Of a DNA stretch of 64,000 nucleotides, positions 11,536 to 20,801 are shown in pieces. How positions within the stretch are numbered: the stretch's first letter is position 1; each line of letters opens with the position of its first letter. The DNA is from Arcobacter acticola (GTDB lineage Bacteria; Campylobacterota; Campylobacteria; Campylobacterales; Arcobacteraceae): positions 1,984,001 through 2,048,000 of the forward strand of contig NZ_CP042652.1 of assembly GCF_013177675.1 (NCBI RefSeq), given 5' to 3'. Under the pieces are notes generated by a model. That model was not told the DNA's origin and made no database searches. It saw only the letters and a list, made by a program, of their open reading frames with translations. A program made the translations under genes and the position numbers.

Positions 11536-12789
11536 ATGTCAAATATTGAATACCTAAGAACCCAAACTGTACTATTTGTAGAAGATGAAGAACTAGCTAG
11601 AGATGTACTTGCAAAAATATTAACTAAGCTTTTTAAGAAAGTTATAACAGCTGCAAATGGACAAGAAGGATTAGAAAACTTCAATAAAGAAAAAAACACA
11701 GATGAGCCTATTGATTTAATAATATCAGATATAAATATGCCTATTATGAATGGCCTTGAAATGTTAAAAAATATTAGAAAAATAGATTCAGAAGTTCCTG
11801 CAATTTTTGTAACAGCAAGAAATGAAACCAATAATATATTAAAAGCTATTGATTTGAATGTTTCTAACTATGTAATTAAACCTATAGAAACAGATGTTTT
11901 ATTAGGAAAAATCTTTGATGCTTGTGAAAAGAAATTTATTCAAAAACAATTAGCTGATAAGCAAAAAGAGTTAGCTGTATATTTAGAAGCCGTTGATAGT
12001 GTTGCTTTAATTTATAAAATGAACAATGAAGGAGAGATTATCTTTGCAAATAAAGGTCTTTCTGAAGCTTTATCATATTCAAAAGAAGAAATAGAAAAAT
12101 TACATTTTAATGATTTAATTCATCCAGATATTCCTAAAGAACAGATTCAAAATACATGGAAATTTATTAGAGAAGGAAAAATCTGGAGTGGAAATACAAA
12201 ATTTATTGGGAAAAATAAAGAAGCCTTTTATTTAAAAAATACAATATTTAAAATGAAAACCAATTCAATTGATGAGTATATAACAATTGGATTTTCTACT
12301 ACAAAAGAAAATAATGAAAAACGTGAGTTCCATAAAAAAGTATTAATGAGTATCCAAGAATTCAATAAAAAAGAGTATGGATACAAAAAAGAAATTGCTG
12401 AATTAACAGATAAATTAAAACAACTAGAACTTTATATCCCTAGATTATATGAAGAATTAGAAGATCAAAAAGCAAAAACAATTAGTAAAAATAGACAGTT
12501 AGAACATTATGAAATGCAAATGCATAATGTGGATGAAAAATATTATGGCCATATGACTGTAAAAAGTAAAGAAGTTGAAGAATATTCAAAAGTTATTTCT
12601 GGTTTAAGACAAGAAAATGACAAGCTTAAAGAAAAAAATGAATCATCACAAGAAGAAATTGCAGCAACTAAAAAAGAATTAGCTCTTCTTATGGAAACAA
12701 ACAATAGTAAAAATAGAAGAATAAATGATTTAAGTGATGTGATAAGATCTCTAGAATCTAAAATAAGAGATATTACAGCTGGATCATAA
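11536..12789 (+). CDS. Response regulator with PAS domain and long coiled coil
   Basis: 417 aa. N-terminal receiver domain with FVEDEE acidic cluster, phospho-acceptor Asp65 (ISDINMP), Thr in VTARN and Lys in VIKPIE. A PAS domain follows (about 145-260: GEIIFANKGLSEALSYSKEEI ... HPDIPKEQ). The last 150 residues are predicted coiled coil rich in Glu, Lys and Gln, with no DNA-binding or enzymatic output seen. It may act by protein interaction or oligomerisation. It is separated by 8 bases from the unknown 10781 gene and is convergent with the kinase operon at 12802. Confidence 0.85.
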   Translation: MSNIEYLRTQTVLFVEDEELARDVLAKILTKLFKKVITAANGQEGLENFNKEKNTDEPIDLIISDINMPIMNGLEMLKNIRKIDSEVPAIFVTARNETNNILKAIDLNVSNYVIKPIETDVLLGKIFDACEKKFIQKQLADKQKELAVYLEAVDSVALIYKMNNEGEIIFANKGLSEALSYSKEEIEKLHFNDLIHPDIPKEQIQNTWKFIREGKIWSGNTKFIGKNKEAFYLKNTIFKMKTNSIDEYITIGFSTTKENNEKREFHKKVLMSIQEFNKKEYGYKKEIAELTDKLKQLELYIPRLYEELEDQKAKTISKNRQLEHYEMQMHNVDEKYYGHMTVKSKEVEEYSKVISGLRQENDKLKEKNESSQEEIAATKKELALLMETNNSKNRRINDLSDVIRSLESKIRDITAGS

Positions 12790-12801
12790 TCTTATTTTAT
12801 C

Positions 12802-13914
12802 CTATCTTTTTTGAGGAAGGGCTATAATATACCTTAGTCCTTTTTCACTATTATTTACTTTTAGATCTCCAGAAAAACTATTTTTTATTACAAGTTTAAC
12901 CATATATAAACCTGTTCCTGTACCATAAGGTTTAGTTGTGTAATAAGGATCGAATAATTTTTCTAAACTTTCTAATTTAACTCCACCTGCATTATCTTCA
13001 ATAATTAATATGGTATATGTACCTTTTGATAATACTGTAATATTTATCTCTTTATTTTTTATTTCTCTTTCTTTGAAAGCATCAATGGCATTATTTATAA
13101 TATTTAGAATAACTTGATCTAGTTCTGTTTCTATTCCATAAACATTTAGATCACTAAGTTCTAAATTTAATTTTATTTGATTTACTACAAATTGATTTCC
13201 AAGAAGTCTTAATGATCTTTCAATTGCATCTTTAATGCTGAAATCCCTTTTTTGTTTATCTGGATTAAAAAAGTCTCTAAAATTGTCAATGGTATCACTT
13301 AAAAATTTTATTTGTTCACCTGTATTTTTTGAAAATTCATTGATAAAATTTTCATCTAATTCATTTAATTTAAAATTACTTTTTACATCACAACAATATA
13401 AAGACAAGATATTTAAAGGTTGTTTTAATTGATGAGAAATAACACCTATCATTTCTCCCATAGTTGCCATTCGTGATTGGTGAATTAAAATTTTATCTTT
13501 AGATACAATTTTAGCTTCATCTATTTTTTGCTTTTCAAAAATATCAATATAAACTTTTAATTTTGAGTTTAATAAAATATCATGTATAGGTTTAGTTATA
13601 TATTCAACAGCACCTAAGTTATAACCTCGTGTTTGATATTCATCTTTATCATAAATACCAGTAATAAAAATAACTGGAATATTTTTTGTTCTATCAATAT
13701 TTTTCAAATATTCAATAAATTCAAAACCATCAATTTCTGGCATTTGAACATCTGTTAATATTAAATCAATATTTTCTTTCATCAATATTTCTATTCCCTC
13801 TTGTGCACTAAGAGCAGTAAAAATATTTACATCAAAACTATCTTCAATCATCATTCTTAAAGAATATATATTTTCAGGAACATCATCAACAAGTAAGAGA
13901 GCAAATTTTTCCAT
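12802..13914 (-). CDS. Receiver-histidine kinase hybrid
   Basis: 370 aa. N-terminal receiver domain (Asp55 in LTDVQMP, Lys in ITKPI), then a dimerisation helix with phospho-acceptor His161 in ISHQLKQPLN, and a HATPase_c domain with the N box NIINNAIDA, DNAGGV and GTGTGLYM. No membrane segment: cytoplasmic. Its start codon overlaps by one base the stop of the upstream kinase (13914), so it is the second gene of a kinase operon whose first gene is now split by an IS630 element. It probably receives phosphate from, or works beside, that kinase. Confidence 0.9.
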   Translation of the reverse strand: MEKFALLLVDDVPENIYSLRMMIEDSFDVNIFTALSAQEGIEILMKENIDLILTDVQMPEIDGFEFIEYLKNIDRTKNIPVIFITGIYDKDEYQTRGYNLGAVEYITKPIHDILLNSKLKVYIDIFEKQKIDEAKIVSKDKILIHQSRMATMGEMIGVISHQLKQPLNILSLYCCDVKSNFKLNELDENFINEFSKNTGEQIKFLSDTIDNFRDFFNPDKQKRDFSIKDAIERSLRLLGNQFVVNQIKLNLELSDLNVYGIETELDQVILNIINNAIDAFKEREIKNKEINITVLSKGTYTILIIEDNAGGVKLESLEKLFDPYYTTKPYGTGTGLYMVKLVIKNSFSGDLKVNNSEKGLRYIIALPQKR

Positions 13915-15447
13915 TATTTTTCCAATTTATTTAAAATATCATTTAGAAGTTCTATTTTTGATAAGCTTTTATTTACATATTTATTATTATTTTCCATAAG
14001 TTTAAAAGATAAAATTAAAAAATTTATATTTTTATCTAAACAATAAGATATAAAATCTTCAACTTCATCATTTAAGTCTTTGTCATCTAAAAGCAGTAAA
14101 TCATAAGATTTATCTAACTTTTTATAAGATTCTTCTATTGATTTACTATAATCTAATTTGATATTTTCTTTTTTTAAAGAAACAGCAAGGGGGAAGAAAA
14201 AAGCAGGATCACTATTTATAATCAATAAGTCTTTATTTTTCTCAATAATTGGATTTTTAATATCAATATTTTCCTCTTCCATATCAAAGAATACTATATC
14301 TTCAATAATTGTATTATTTTCTCTTGATGATATAGTAACTTTATCATCGGAAATATTTTGAATATTTGTTTTTTTAGGCAAAATTAATTCAAAAGTACTA
14401 CCTTTTTCCAAAGTAGAAAAAGCTTTAATATCTCCTCCTAATAAAATTGCCAATTCTTTTGAAATAGCTAAACCAAGACCTGTACCACCATATTTTCTAG
14501 TAGTACTTCCATCTGCTTGTTTAAATCTTTCAAAAATATGATTTAACTTATCTTTTGCAATTCCAATACCTTCATCAATTACTTTAATAGTAATATCATT
14601 TGTATTTTCCTCTAAAATAATACTAACAGTACCTTTTTGAGTAAATTTTATTGCATTACTTAATAAGTTTTTTAAAATTTGTTTTATTCTATGGCTATCA
14701 CTTAAAAGAGTAATTTCATTAATAAAACAAGTAAATTCTAAAGTAAGCTCTTTTTGATTTGCCAAGGGGTTCATCTCAGATACCAATTCTTCGATTAATT
14801 TATTTATATCAATTTTTGATAAATTAAGAGATATTTCCCCTGCTTCAATTTTTGAAATATCTAAAATGTCATTTATTAAAAATAATAAATCATTTCCACA
14901 AGTATTAATAATCTTCATATTTTTTATTTGTTCATCATCTAATTTTTTATTTTTATTTTTAGCCATAATTGATGAAATAACAATTATTGAATTTAAGGGA
15001 GTTTTTAATTCATGGGACATATTTGCTAAAAAATCATTTTTATATTTATCTGATTCAATTAATTGTTTTTGCTGTTCTTTTAATTCATTTGTTAAGCTGT
15101 TAAGCATTGCATTTTTATTTTTCATTCTTTGAACATTTAAACAAGCATCAATACTAATGTTTAGTTTTACAATTAGATCTTGAAACATAGATAATAAAAA
15201 TTCAAAATTCACATCTGTTTTTTCATAAACAATTGCAAAAACTCCCTTATCTAAAGGAATTAATAATATTTTTTTATCATCAAAATCAATAAGTTTTGTA
15301 AATGATAAATTTTCAATATTTGTTTCTAATAATTTTTTATCAAATATATCTTCGGGGAAATAAGATAAATATAAATAAGACATATTTGATTCATCTAATA
15401 AATAAAAAAAAACCATTAGAAGCATTTGTATCCTCAACAAAAGTAAT

Positions 15448-15449
15448 TA
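15448..15449. repeat. TA target duplication, left side of IS630 copy 1
   Basis: Left TA flanking the IS630 element; the matching TA is at 16570-16571. IS630/Tc1-type elements insert at TA and duplicate it. Removing one TA plus the element restores the kinase reading frame at this point. Confidence 0.85.
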
Positions 15450-16569
15450 TTACTCCCCCAACAAAATACCATAAAAATCAAGCTGCATAACTAATACTTG
15501 GGTGTTTAAAAAAGTTAGATACTTTTTGAGTATCTTTTATTAAATTATCCATATAATTCTCAGTATTTTCTCTAAGTTCTGTAAGATTTGTCGGTATTCT
15601 ATTTTTATTTGCATTTCTCTTATAATCTTGATTTAGATATTCATCTGGATTATAATCTGGTGAATATGGCGGAAGATAAAAAATAGCTATTCTATTTTTA
15701 TGTTTCTCTATCCAAGCAGTTACAAGTTTTGCATGATGTACACGAAGATTATCAACTATCATATATACTTTTTTCTCACTCGATTCAATTACTTTTTGTA
15801 AAAAATCTATAAACTTCTCTACATTTACACTTTCATCATAAAGAGCAAACATTGTTTTACCTGTATTAGTTATTGCACTAATCATATTTATTTTAAACTT
15901 TCTTGCTGGATGTTTTAGTACAGGTTTATTTTTACTTCCTATTGGTGCATATCCTTTTAGATTAGTAGGTAATGATACACATGCAGTTTCATCAGCCCAC
16001 CAAATATCTGCACCATCAGCTTTAGCTTGTATTTTTATCTTTGGATACTCTTCTTCTAACCAAGCTTTTGTTTTCTCATCTTTCCTTTCATATGCCCTTT
16101 TGATTGGCTTTTTACTTGTAAACTTCCACTTTTTTAAATAATCCCCAACTGTTGAGATAGGCAATTCTTCTCCTATCTCTTGTTTTATTAGTTGTCTTAC
16201 AGCTTCTCTTGTCCAAAGAGCAAATTTAAATTGTAGTTGTTGCGGATTTTTATCAATAATAAGTTTGATAATATGATACTCTTGATCTTTAGTTAGTTTT
16301 GCGCCAGTCCCTTTTTTTACACCTCTATCTTTTATCTTTAAAGCTTTCACTCCACCATCATTATATAATTTCTTCCAAGCATACACTACCCCTTGAGTTA
16401 TATCTAATATTTCCATTATCTCTTTTACTGGCAATTCCCGTTGAAATAATTTTGCAGCTATATTCCTTTTCTCTTGTTGTTGCTCTGTTGTTAATTTTCT
16501 TGCATCTATTCTTTCATTTTTCATACTCAAATTATATCATAATATTACTGTATTTTATCGGTGGAGTAA
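15450..16569 (-). mobile_element. IS630-family insertion sequence, copy 1
   Basis: 1120 bp, defined by comparing its flanks with those of copy 2 (20802-21921). Imperfect terminal inverted repeats: left TTACTCCCCCAACAAAATAC, right end (reverse complement) TTACTCCACCGATAAAATAC. Flanked by TA duplications. Carries one transposase gene on the minus strand. Both copies give identical transposases and look identical base for base, so transposition or copying was recent. It interrupts the N-terminal part of a histidine kinase gene. Confidence 0.93.
15478..16530 (-). CDS. IS630-family transposase (copy 1)
   Basis: 350 aa, intact DDE transposase. N-terminal helix-turn-helix region (VKEIMEILDITQGVVYAWKK, about 35-55), a second winged-helix region, then the catalytic core: Asp180 in WWADETA, Asp260 in MIVDNLRVHHAK and Glu297 in PPYSPDYNPDEYLN, the family's typical last motif. 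Start ATG at 16530; a second ATG two codons in is equally possible. Probably active given two identical copies in the window. Confidence 0.95.
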   Translation of the reverse strand: MSMKNERIDARKLTTEQQQEKRNIAAKLFQRELPVKEIMEILDITQGVVYAWKKLYNDGGVKALKIKDRGVKKGTGAKLTKDQEYHIIKLIIDKNPQQLQFKFALWTREAVRQLIKQEIGEELPISTVGDYLKKWKFTSKKPIKRAYERKDEKTKAWLEEEYPKIKIQAKADGADIWWADETACVSLPTNLKGYAPIGSKNKPVLKHPARKFKINMISAITNTGKTMFALYDESVNVEKFIDFLQKVIESSEKKVYMIVDNLRVHHAKLVTAWIEKHKNRIAIFYLPPYSPDYNPDEYLNQDYKRNANKNRIPTNLTELRENTENYMDNLIKDTQKVSNFFKHPSISYAA

Positions 16570-17119
16570 TAATACTTCTTTTAGCATGTAATTTAGATCT
16601 AAACTATTACCAATTGAGCTATGACATTTGTAGGTCAAGGCTAAATGTTCCATAAACATAATCTACAACCTTTTCAAATTAAATAATTTTTAATTATTGA
16701 AATAATAATACCATAAAAAATACTAATTAATAGAATCCTATAAAAATAAAGATTTGTATTATGAAATTAAATATGCTAGAATAATCAAAAAATTTAAGGT
16801 AGAAACATGAAATTAAAGAAAGTATTATTAAGTATTGGTTTTTTAGGACTTATAGGAGCAAATGCTGGTGATTCAAACTCTGTAAAACATTATGGTTTTT
16901 CAGCAGTATTTGGATTTACAAGTGAAACAATAATTCATAAAAATTTCACAAGTTTAAATGATATAGAAAAAGTTTCTTATGCAACTTTATTAGGTTCAAC
17001 ACCTGGATTAATAAAAGAATTAACAGATGATAAATTTTCAAATGAAGATATGGCCCCTAATAATTCCATACTAAATTAGACAACAAGCCGACTTGCTCTA
17101 TAATTAGGTACTTTAAAGC

Positions 17120-17165
17120 GAAAAAGTTACACCTAAAACTTTCACCTACTGGGTGTAACTTTTTC
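17120..17165 (+). terminator. Hairpin upstream of the IS1380-like transposase
   Basis: Perfect 14-bp stem GAAAAAGTTACACC / GGTGTAACTTTTTC ending in T residues, with an 18-base loop, just before the transposase start. Such hairpins often stop read-through transcription from outside into a transposase gene. It may also hide the transposase ribosome site. Confidence 0.65.
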
Positions 17166-17182
17166 TAACTCAGGATTAGATT

Positions 17183-18487
17183 ATGGCACAGACTATCTTA
17201 AATTTCAAACTACAATCCACAAACGAAAAATTAACTCCTAGAACAGGTGTAGCAATATTTGGGGAGTATCTCAAAGGTATAAACCTTGAGAGTCTTTGCA
17301 ATACAAACCTTCCTTTAGCTAAACATCCAAACGGATATACTCCGTTTGAATTTATTTATCCATTGATTCTAATGCTTCACAGTGGGGGTAGAGTTCTTGA
17401 TGATATTAAAGAGATACGATTAGATACAGCACTCTCAACACTTCTAAAAATGGATAATATTCCAACAGCATCAGCGTTCACAAAATATCTTCATAAGCAT
17501 AAGACTATCGGGGAAGATGGAATAAGAAAGATCAACAAACAGTTCTTAAAAAGATTTCTAAAAAGTATCAAAAGTGAAGAGCTTATCTTAGACATAGATG
17601 CTACATTTATTGAAGCACATAAAAATACTGCAAAGTGGTCTTATAAAAATGCACCTGGTTATATGCCTATGGTTGGACATATTAATGGCGGATATGTAAT
17701 TGATGTTGATTTCAAAGAGGGTAATGAGGCACCTGCAAGCAAAAACTTAGAGTTTATCAAGCAGTGCCAAGGACAACTTCCAATCGGAGTAAAGTTTGAT
17801 AGGTTTCGTGCTGATAGTGCTTCGTATCAAGCTGCTATTTTTAACCACTGCGATAAAGAAAATATTCTTTTTACTGTAACAGCTAAAAAGAACAAGAATG
17901 TATTTGATTCAATCAAAGATATTAAAGATGATACATGGCAATTTTTTTCCAAAAGAGAGAAAGTTTCAGAGTTTACACATACAATGCAAGATACAGATAA
18001 TGCTTTTCGGATGATAGTAATTAAAAAAGATATAACACCGATTCTTCCGACAATGGAGGAGTATATATCGGATGAAGTGATGATGCAATATCAAGATGAG
18101 ATTTATTACTGTATTGCTACAAATGATAATGATTTAAGCTCTGAAGAGATTATTAAACTTCATCGTCAACGTGGTGAAACAAGTGAGAACAAGATTAAAG
18201 AGTTAAAGAATGGCTTTAATATGAGTTATCTTCCAACATCCAACACACAAGCAAATGCCTTTTACTTTGCCATTGGTACTTTAGCATATAATCTGTTTTT
18301 ACTATTCAAACAGATTTTAGACTCTAATATGCAAAAACATACAGTAAAAACAATCAGATACAAGCTTTATAATATCGCAGGTAAAGTAGTTTCACATGCC
18401 AGAGAGATAACTCTAAAAGTTAATGAACAGTTTAAAGAATTGTTACAAAACATCAGATACAGAGCTTATGAAGAGAGCTTACAATGA
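17183..18487 (+). CDS. IS1380-family transposase
   Basis: 434 aa, full length for the family. DDE-type (DDE_Tnp_1-like) core: first Asp in ILDIDATFIEAHK (about 158), second in DRFRADSASYQ (about 215), and a Glu in the late HRQRGETSENKIKELK motif (about 335), the Y/H-(2)-R-(3)-E-(6)-K signature of the IS4-like fold. Begins ATG 17183 after a hairpin. Intact, so probably functional; only one copy is in the window. Confidence 0.88.
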   Translation: MAQTILNFKLQSTNEKLTPRTGVAIFGEYLKGINLESLCNTNLPLAKHPNGYTPFEFIYPLILMLHSGGRVLDDIKEIRLDTALSTLLKMDNIPTASAFTKYLHKHKTIGEDGIRKINKQFLKRFLKSIKSEELILDIDATFIEAHKNTAKWSYKNAPGYMPMVGHINGGYVIDVDFKEGNEAPASKNLEFIKQCQGQLPIGVKFDRFRADSASYQAAIFNHCDKENILFTVTAKKNKNVFDSIKDIKDDTWQFFSKREKVSEFTHTMQDTDNAFRMIVIKKDITPILPTMEEYISDEVMMQYQDEIYYCIATNDNDLSSEEIIKLHRQRGETSENKIKELKNGFNMSYLPTSNTQANAFYFAIGTLAYNLFLLFKQILDSNMQKHTVKTIRYKLYNIAGKVVSHAREITLKVNEQFKELLQNIRYRAYEESLQ

Positions 18488-18833
18488 CAGCTAAAAACTT
18501 AAAAATCCTATTTTTCAATAAAATAACAACAGGATACTATCGCCTGAAAAACTGTAAATCTCGCAAAAAGTACCAATATCTCATTAAAATTGGAGTCAAA
18601 AAATGTGAAGTATAATTTTATAGCCTAATTTAGTATTTTTATTCTGAAAAAATTGATATTTTTTTACAAGTAAAGAGCAGAAATTGTACTATGGATTTAT
18701 TTGGGATGGCATTTAATGTAGCTGGTGCATTAACAGGAGCTTTAATATCTAATTATTTAAATAATAACACTTCAATCTTTGTAAGTCATAATAAAGAAGA
18801 AAAAGCAACAAAAGTTAATTTAGCATATAATTT

Positions 18834-18864
18834 CTAAAATTTTTGGATTTTCCAAAAATTTTAG
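18834..18864 (+). terminator. Hairpin after the split small gene
   Basis: Stem CTAAAATTTTTGG / CCAAAAATTTTAG (13 bp) with loop ATTTT, beginning at the stop codon of the small exported protein gene and upstream of the tRNA cluster. Likely terminates that gene's transcript. Confidence 0.65.
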
Positions 18865-18910
18865 CTAACTTTAATAAACTTATGATTATAATTCCATCCA
18901 CTTAAATTAC

Positions 18911-18985
18911 TGGGGTATCGCCAAGCGGTACGGCAACTGCTTTTGGTGCAGTCATTCCTAGGTTCGAATCCTAGTACCCCATCCA
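18911..18985 (+). tRNA. tRNA-Gln (UUG)
   Basis: Acceptor stem TGGGGTA / TACCCCA, anticodon stem ACTGC / GCAGT with loop TTTTGGT (anticodon TTG), T arm with GGTTCGAATCC and encoded CCA. First of four closely spaced tRNAs on the same strand. Confidence 0.93.
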
Positions 18986-19008
18986 TTTAATTTAAGTACA
19001 TTTTCAAC

Positions 19009-19093
19009 GGTGAGGTTGGAGAGTGGTCAAATCCTGCGGACTGTAAATCCGCCGCCTACGGCTTCGAAGGTTCGAATCCTTCTCTCACCACCA
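19009..19093 (+). tRNA. tRNA-Tyr (GUA)
   Basis: 85 bases with a long variable arm, acceptor GGTGAG / CTCACC, anticodon loop ACTGTAAAT (GTA), T loop GGTTCGAATCC and encoded CCA. A type II tRNA as expected for bacterial tyrosine. Confidence 0.93.
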
Positions 19094-19102
19094 CTTCTAA
19101 AT

Positions 19103-19178
19103 GGTTCGATAGCTCAGTCGGTAGAGCAAAGGATTGAAAATCCTTGTGTCGACAGTTCGATTCTGTCTCGAACCACCA
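19103..19178 (+). tRNA. tRNA-Phe (GAA)
   Basis: Acceptor GGTTCGA / TCGAACC, D arm AGCTCAGTCGGTAGAGC, anticodon loop TTGAAAA (GAA), T arm CAGTTCGATTCTG and encoded CCA. Confidence 0.93.
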
Positions 19179-19212
19179 CTTCTTTTGAAGTCTTTAATTA
19201 ATATGTACATGT

Positions 19213-19299
19213 GCGAGTGTGGCGGAATAGGTAGACGCGTTGGACTTAAAATCCAATTCCGGTTTCGGAGTATCGGTTCAATTCCGATCATTCGCACCA
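19213..19299 (+). tRNA. tRNA-Leu (UAA)
   Basis: 87 bases with a long variable arm, acceptor GCGAGTG / CATTCGC, anticodon loop CTTAAAA (TAA), T loop GGTTCAATTCC and encoded CCA. Last of the tRNA cluster. Confidence 0.93.
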
Positions 19300-20801
19300 T
19301 ATTATTTACAATCAACTATGAAATCAAAATTTACTGTTCAAATTAATATAAAAAATAATTTATTTTTGCTTATATTAAAATTCTTCTGCTATTATTCCAA
19401 TTATTAAAATATTGGAAAAAATTATTTATGATAAAAATACTTATACTATTTCTTTTTCTTTTCTATTCAAATATCTTTGCACAAGAAAAAAAACTATCTA
19501 AAGTTTCTTTACAACTTCATTGGAAATATCAATTTGAGTTTGCAGGTTTTATTGCAGCACGTGAAAAAGGTTTTTATAAAGATGCTGGTTTAGATGTTGA
19601 GTTAAAAGAGTATGAATTTGGCCAAAATATAATAGAAGATGTAAGTTTAGGAAAATCAAACTATGGTATTTATAACTCAAATATTTTAGTAGAATATATA
19701 AAAAAAGAACCTATACAACTAATATCTTCATACTTCAAAAGATCGGCACTTGTTCTTATTACAAAACCTGATATAAAATATCCAAAAGATTTAATTGGTA
19801 AAAAAATAATGGCAGTGGGGAAAAATGATTTTGATTTAAATTTTAATTATATATTTTCTTTACAAAAAATTAAAATCGATGATTTAAATCTTATACCTCA
19901 TAGTTTTGATGTGAAAGATTTTGCAGAAGATAAAGTTGATGCTATGACTGCTTTTATTTCAGATCAACCTTACAAACTAGACAAATTAAATATAAAATAT
20001 AATCTTATAAATCCTAGTGAATATGGACTATTTAACTTACAGCTTGAACTATTTACCTCAGATAATGAAGTATCATTAAATAGAAATAGAACAGAAGCCT
20101 TTAAAAAAGCTAGTTTAAAAGGATGGGAATATGCTTTAAATCATCCTCAAGAAATTATTGAAATCATATTAAAAAAATACAATACTCAAAATTTAACAAA
20201 AGAGTTCCTAGAAAATGAAGCTATTTACACAGATAGATTAATTCTTCCAAAAATGTATGAAATTGGATCTATTGATGAAATGTTCTTATTTAAACAAATA
20301 GATGCACTATATACTGACGTAAGCTTTACTTTAAACGAAAAAAAACAACTTGTTAATGATTTTATTTTTTCTTCAACAGAAGATTTAGATGTGAAAAAAA
20401 GTGAAAAGAACTATCTTTTAATAAAAAAAGCCATGCCCTTTTTAGTAATTATATTAATAATATTTATTTTCAGTCAATTACTTCTAAAAAAATATAATAA
20501 AAAATTAAAAAAAGAAGTTGATGATAAAACCCTTGAGTATAAGAAAAAAAACCAAGAGCTTATAAATGCAAATCAAAATTTCTTTGATTTATTAAATACA
20601 GCAATTGAAGCTATTGCAATATTTGATGAAAATGACAATTTAGTCAAGTTAAATAAATCTGGGAAACTTATGTTTAATTATTATTTTAAAAAGAATTCTG
20701 AAAATAAAACAATATCAGATTTTATACCCGAAGATTTTATTTCTGAAGTAAAAGATAGACTAAATAATAAAATATTTGAACAGGTTGAAATAAATCTATT
20801 A

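Larger units (their letters stand above)
13914..16659 (-). pseudogene. Histidine kinase gene interrupted by IS630 element and by a T9 frameshift
   Basis: The main body (13914-15440) encodes a GAF-like N-terminal region, a HisKA domain (NMSHELKTPLN), a HATPase_c domain (NLLSNAIKF, DEGIGI, GTGLGL) and a C-terminal receiver-like domain (LLLLDDKDLND). The missing 5' end lies beyond the IS: minus strand from ATG 16659 reads MFMEHLALTYKCHSSI ... NYMLKEV. Removing the IS with one TA gives GAA GTA TTA ATT ACT TTT, a smooth join. Downstream of the join, a run of nine T near 15411-15419 puts the N-terminal part out of frame with the kinase body; eight T would restore it. The gene is broken at least by the IS. 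Residual translation from an internal start at 15440 or later is possible and would keep the catalytic domains. Confidence 0.85.
17054..18689 (+). mobile_element. IS1380-like insertion sequence
   Basis: About 1636 bp, flanked by the 5-base direct repeat TATGG (17049-17053 and 18690-18694), a size and duplication length usual for IS1380. It holds one transposase and a terminator-like hairpin upstream of it. The element ends do not form an obvious perfect inverted repeat; a 12-base inverted match ATACTAAATTAG lies inward at 17069-17080 and at about 18626-18637. The exact ends are therefore approximate, though the reading-frame repair of the host gene supports them. Confidence 0.72.
16807..18837 (+). 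pseudogene. Small exported protein gene split by an IS1380-like element
   Basis: The 5' part (16807-17053) encodes a signal peptide (MKLKKVLLSIGFLGLIGANA) and a region ending KELTDDKFSNEDM. The 3' part (18695-18837) continues DLFGMAFNVAGALTGALISN ... VNLAYNF and a TAA stop. Joining across the insert at the 5-base repeat TATGG gives GAA GAT ATG GAT TTA, in frame, for a protein of about 130 aa. A hydrophobic glycine/alanine helix near the C-terminus and the leader suggest a periplasmic or membrane protein, possibly of the YfiM-like type; I am not sure of the family. A 13-bp hairpin at 18834 follows the stop. Confidence 0.75.

Noticed and set aside
16299-16655. Plus-strand open frame in IS630 copy 1
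   Set aside because: It is antisense to the transposase. Unlike copy 2 it does not join a plus-strand gene, because the host kinase runs the other way.
19010-19346. Several short open frames on both strands
   Set aside because: They lie over the tRNA genes Tyr, Phe and Leu and are read-through of tRNA sequence.
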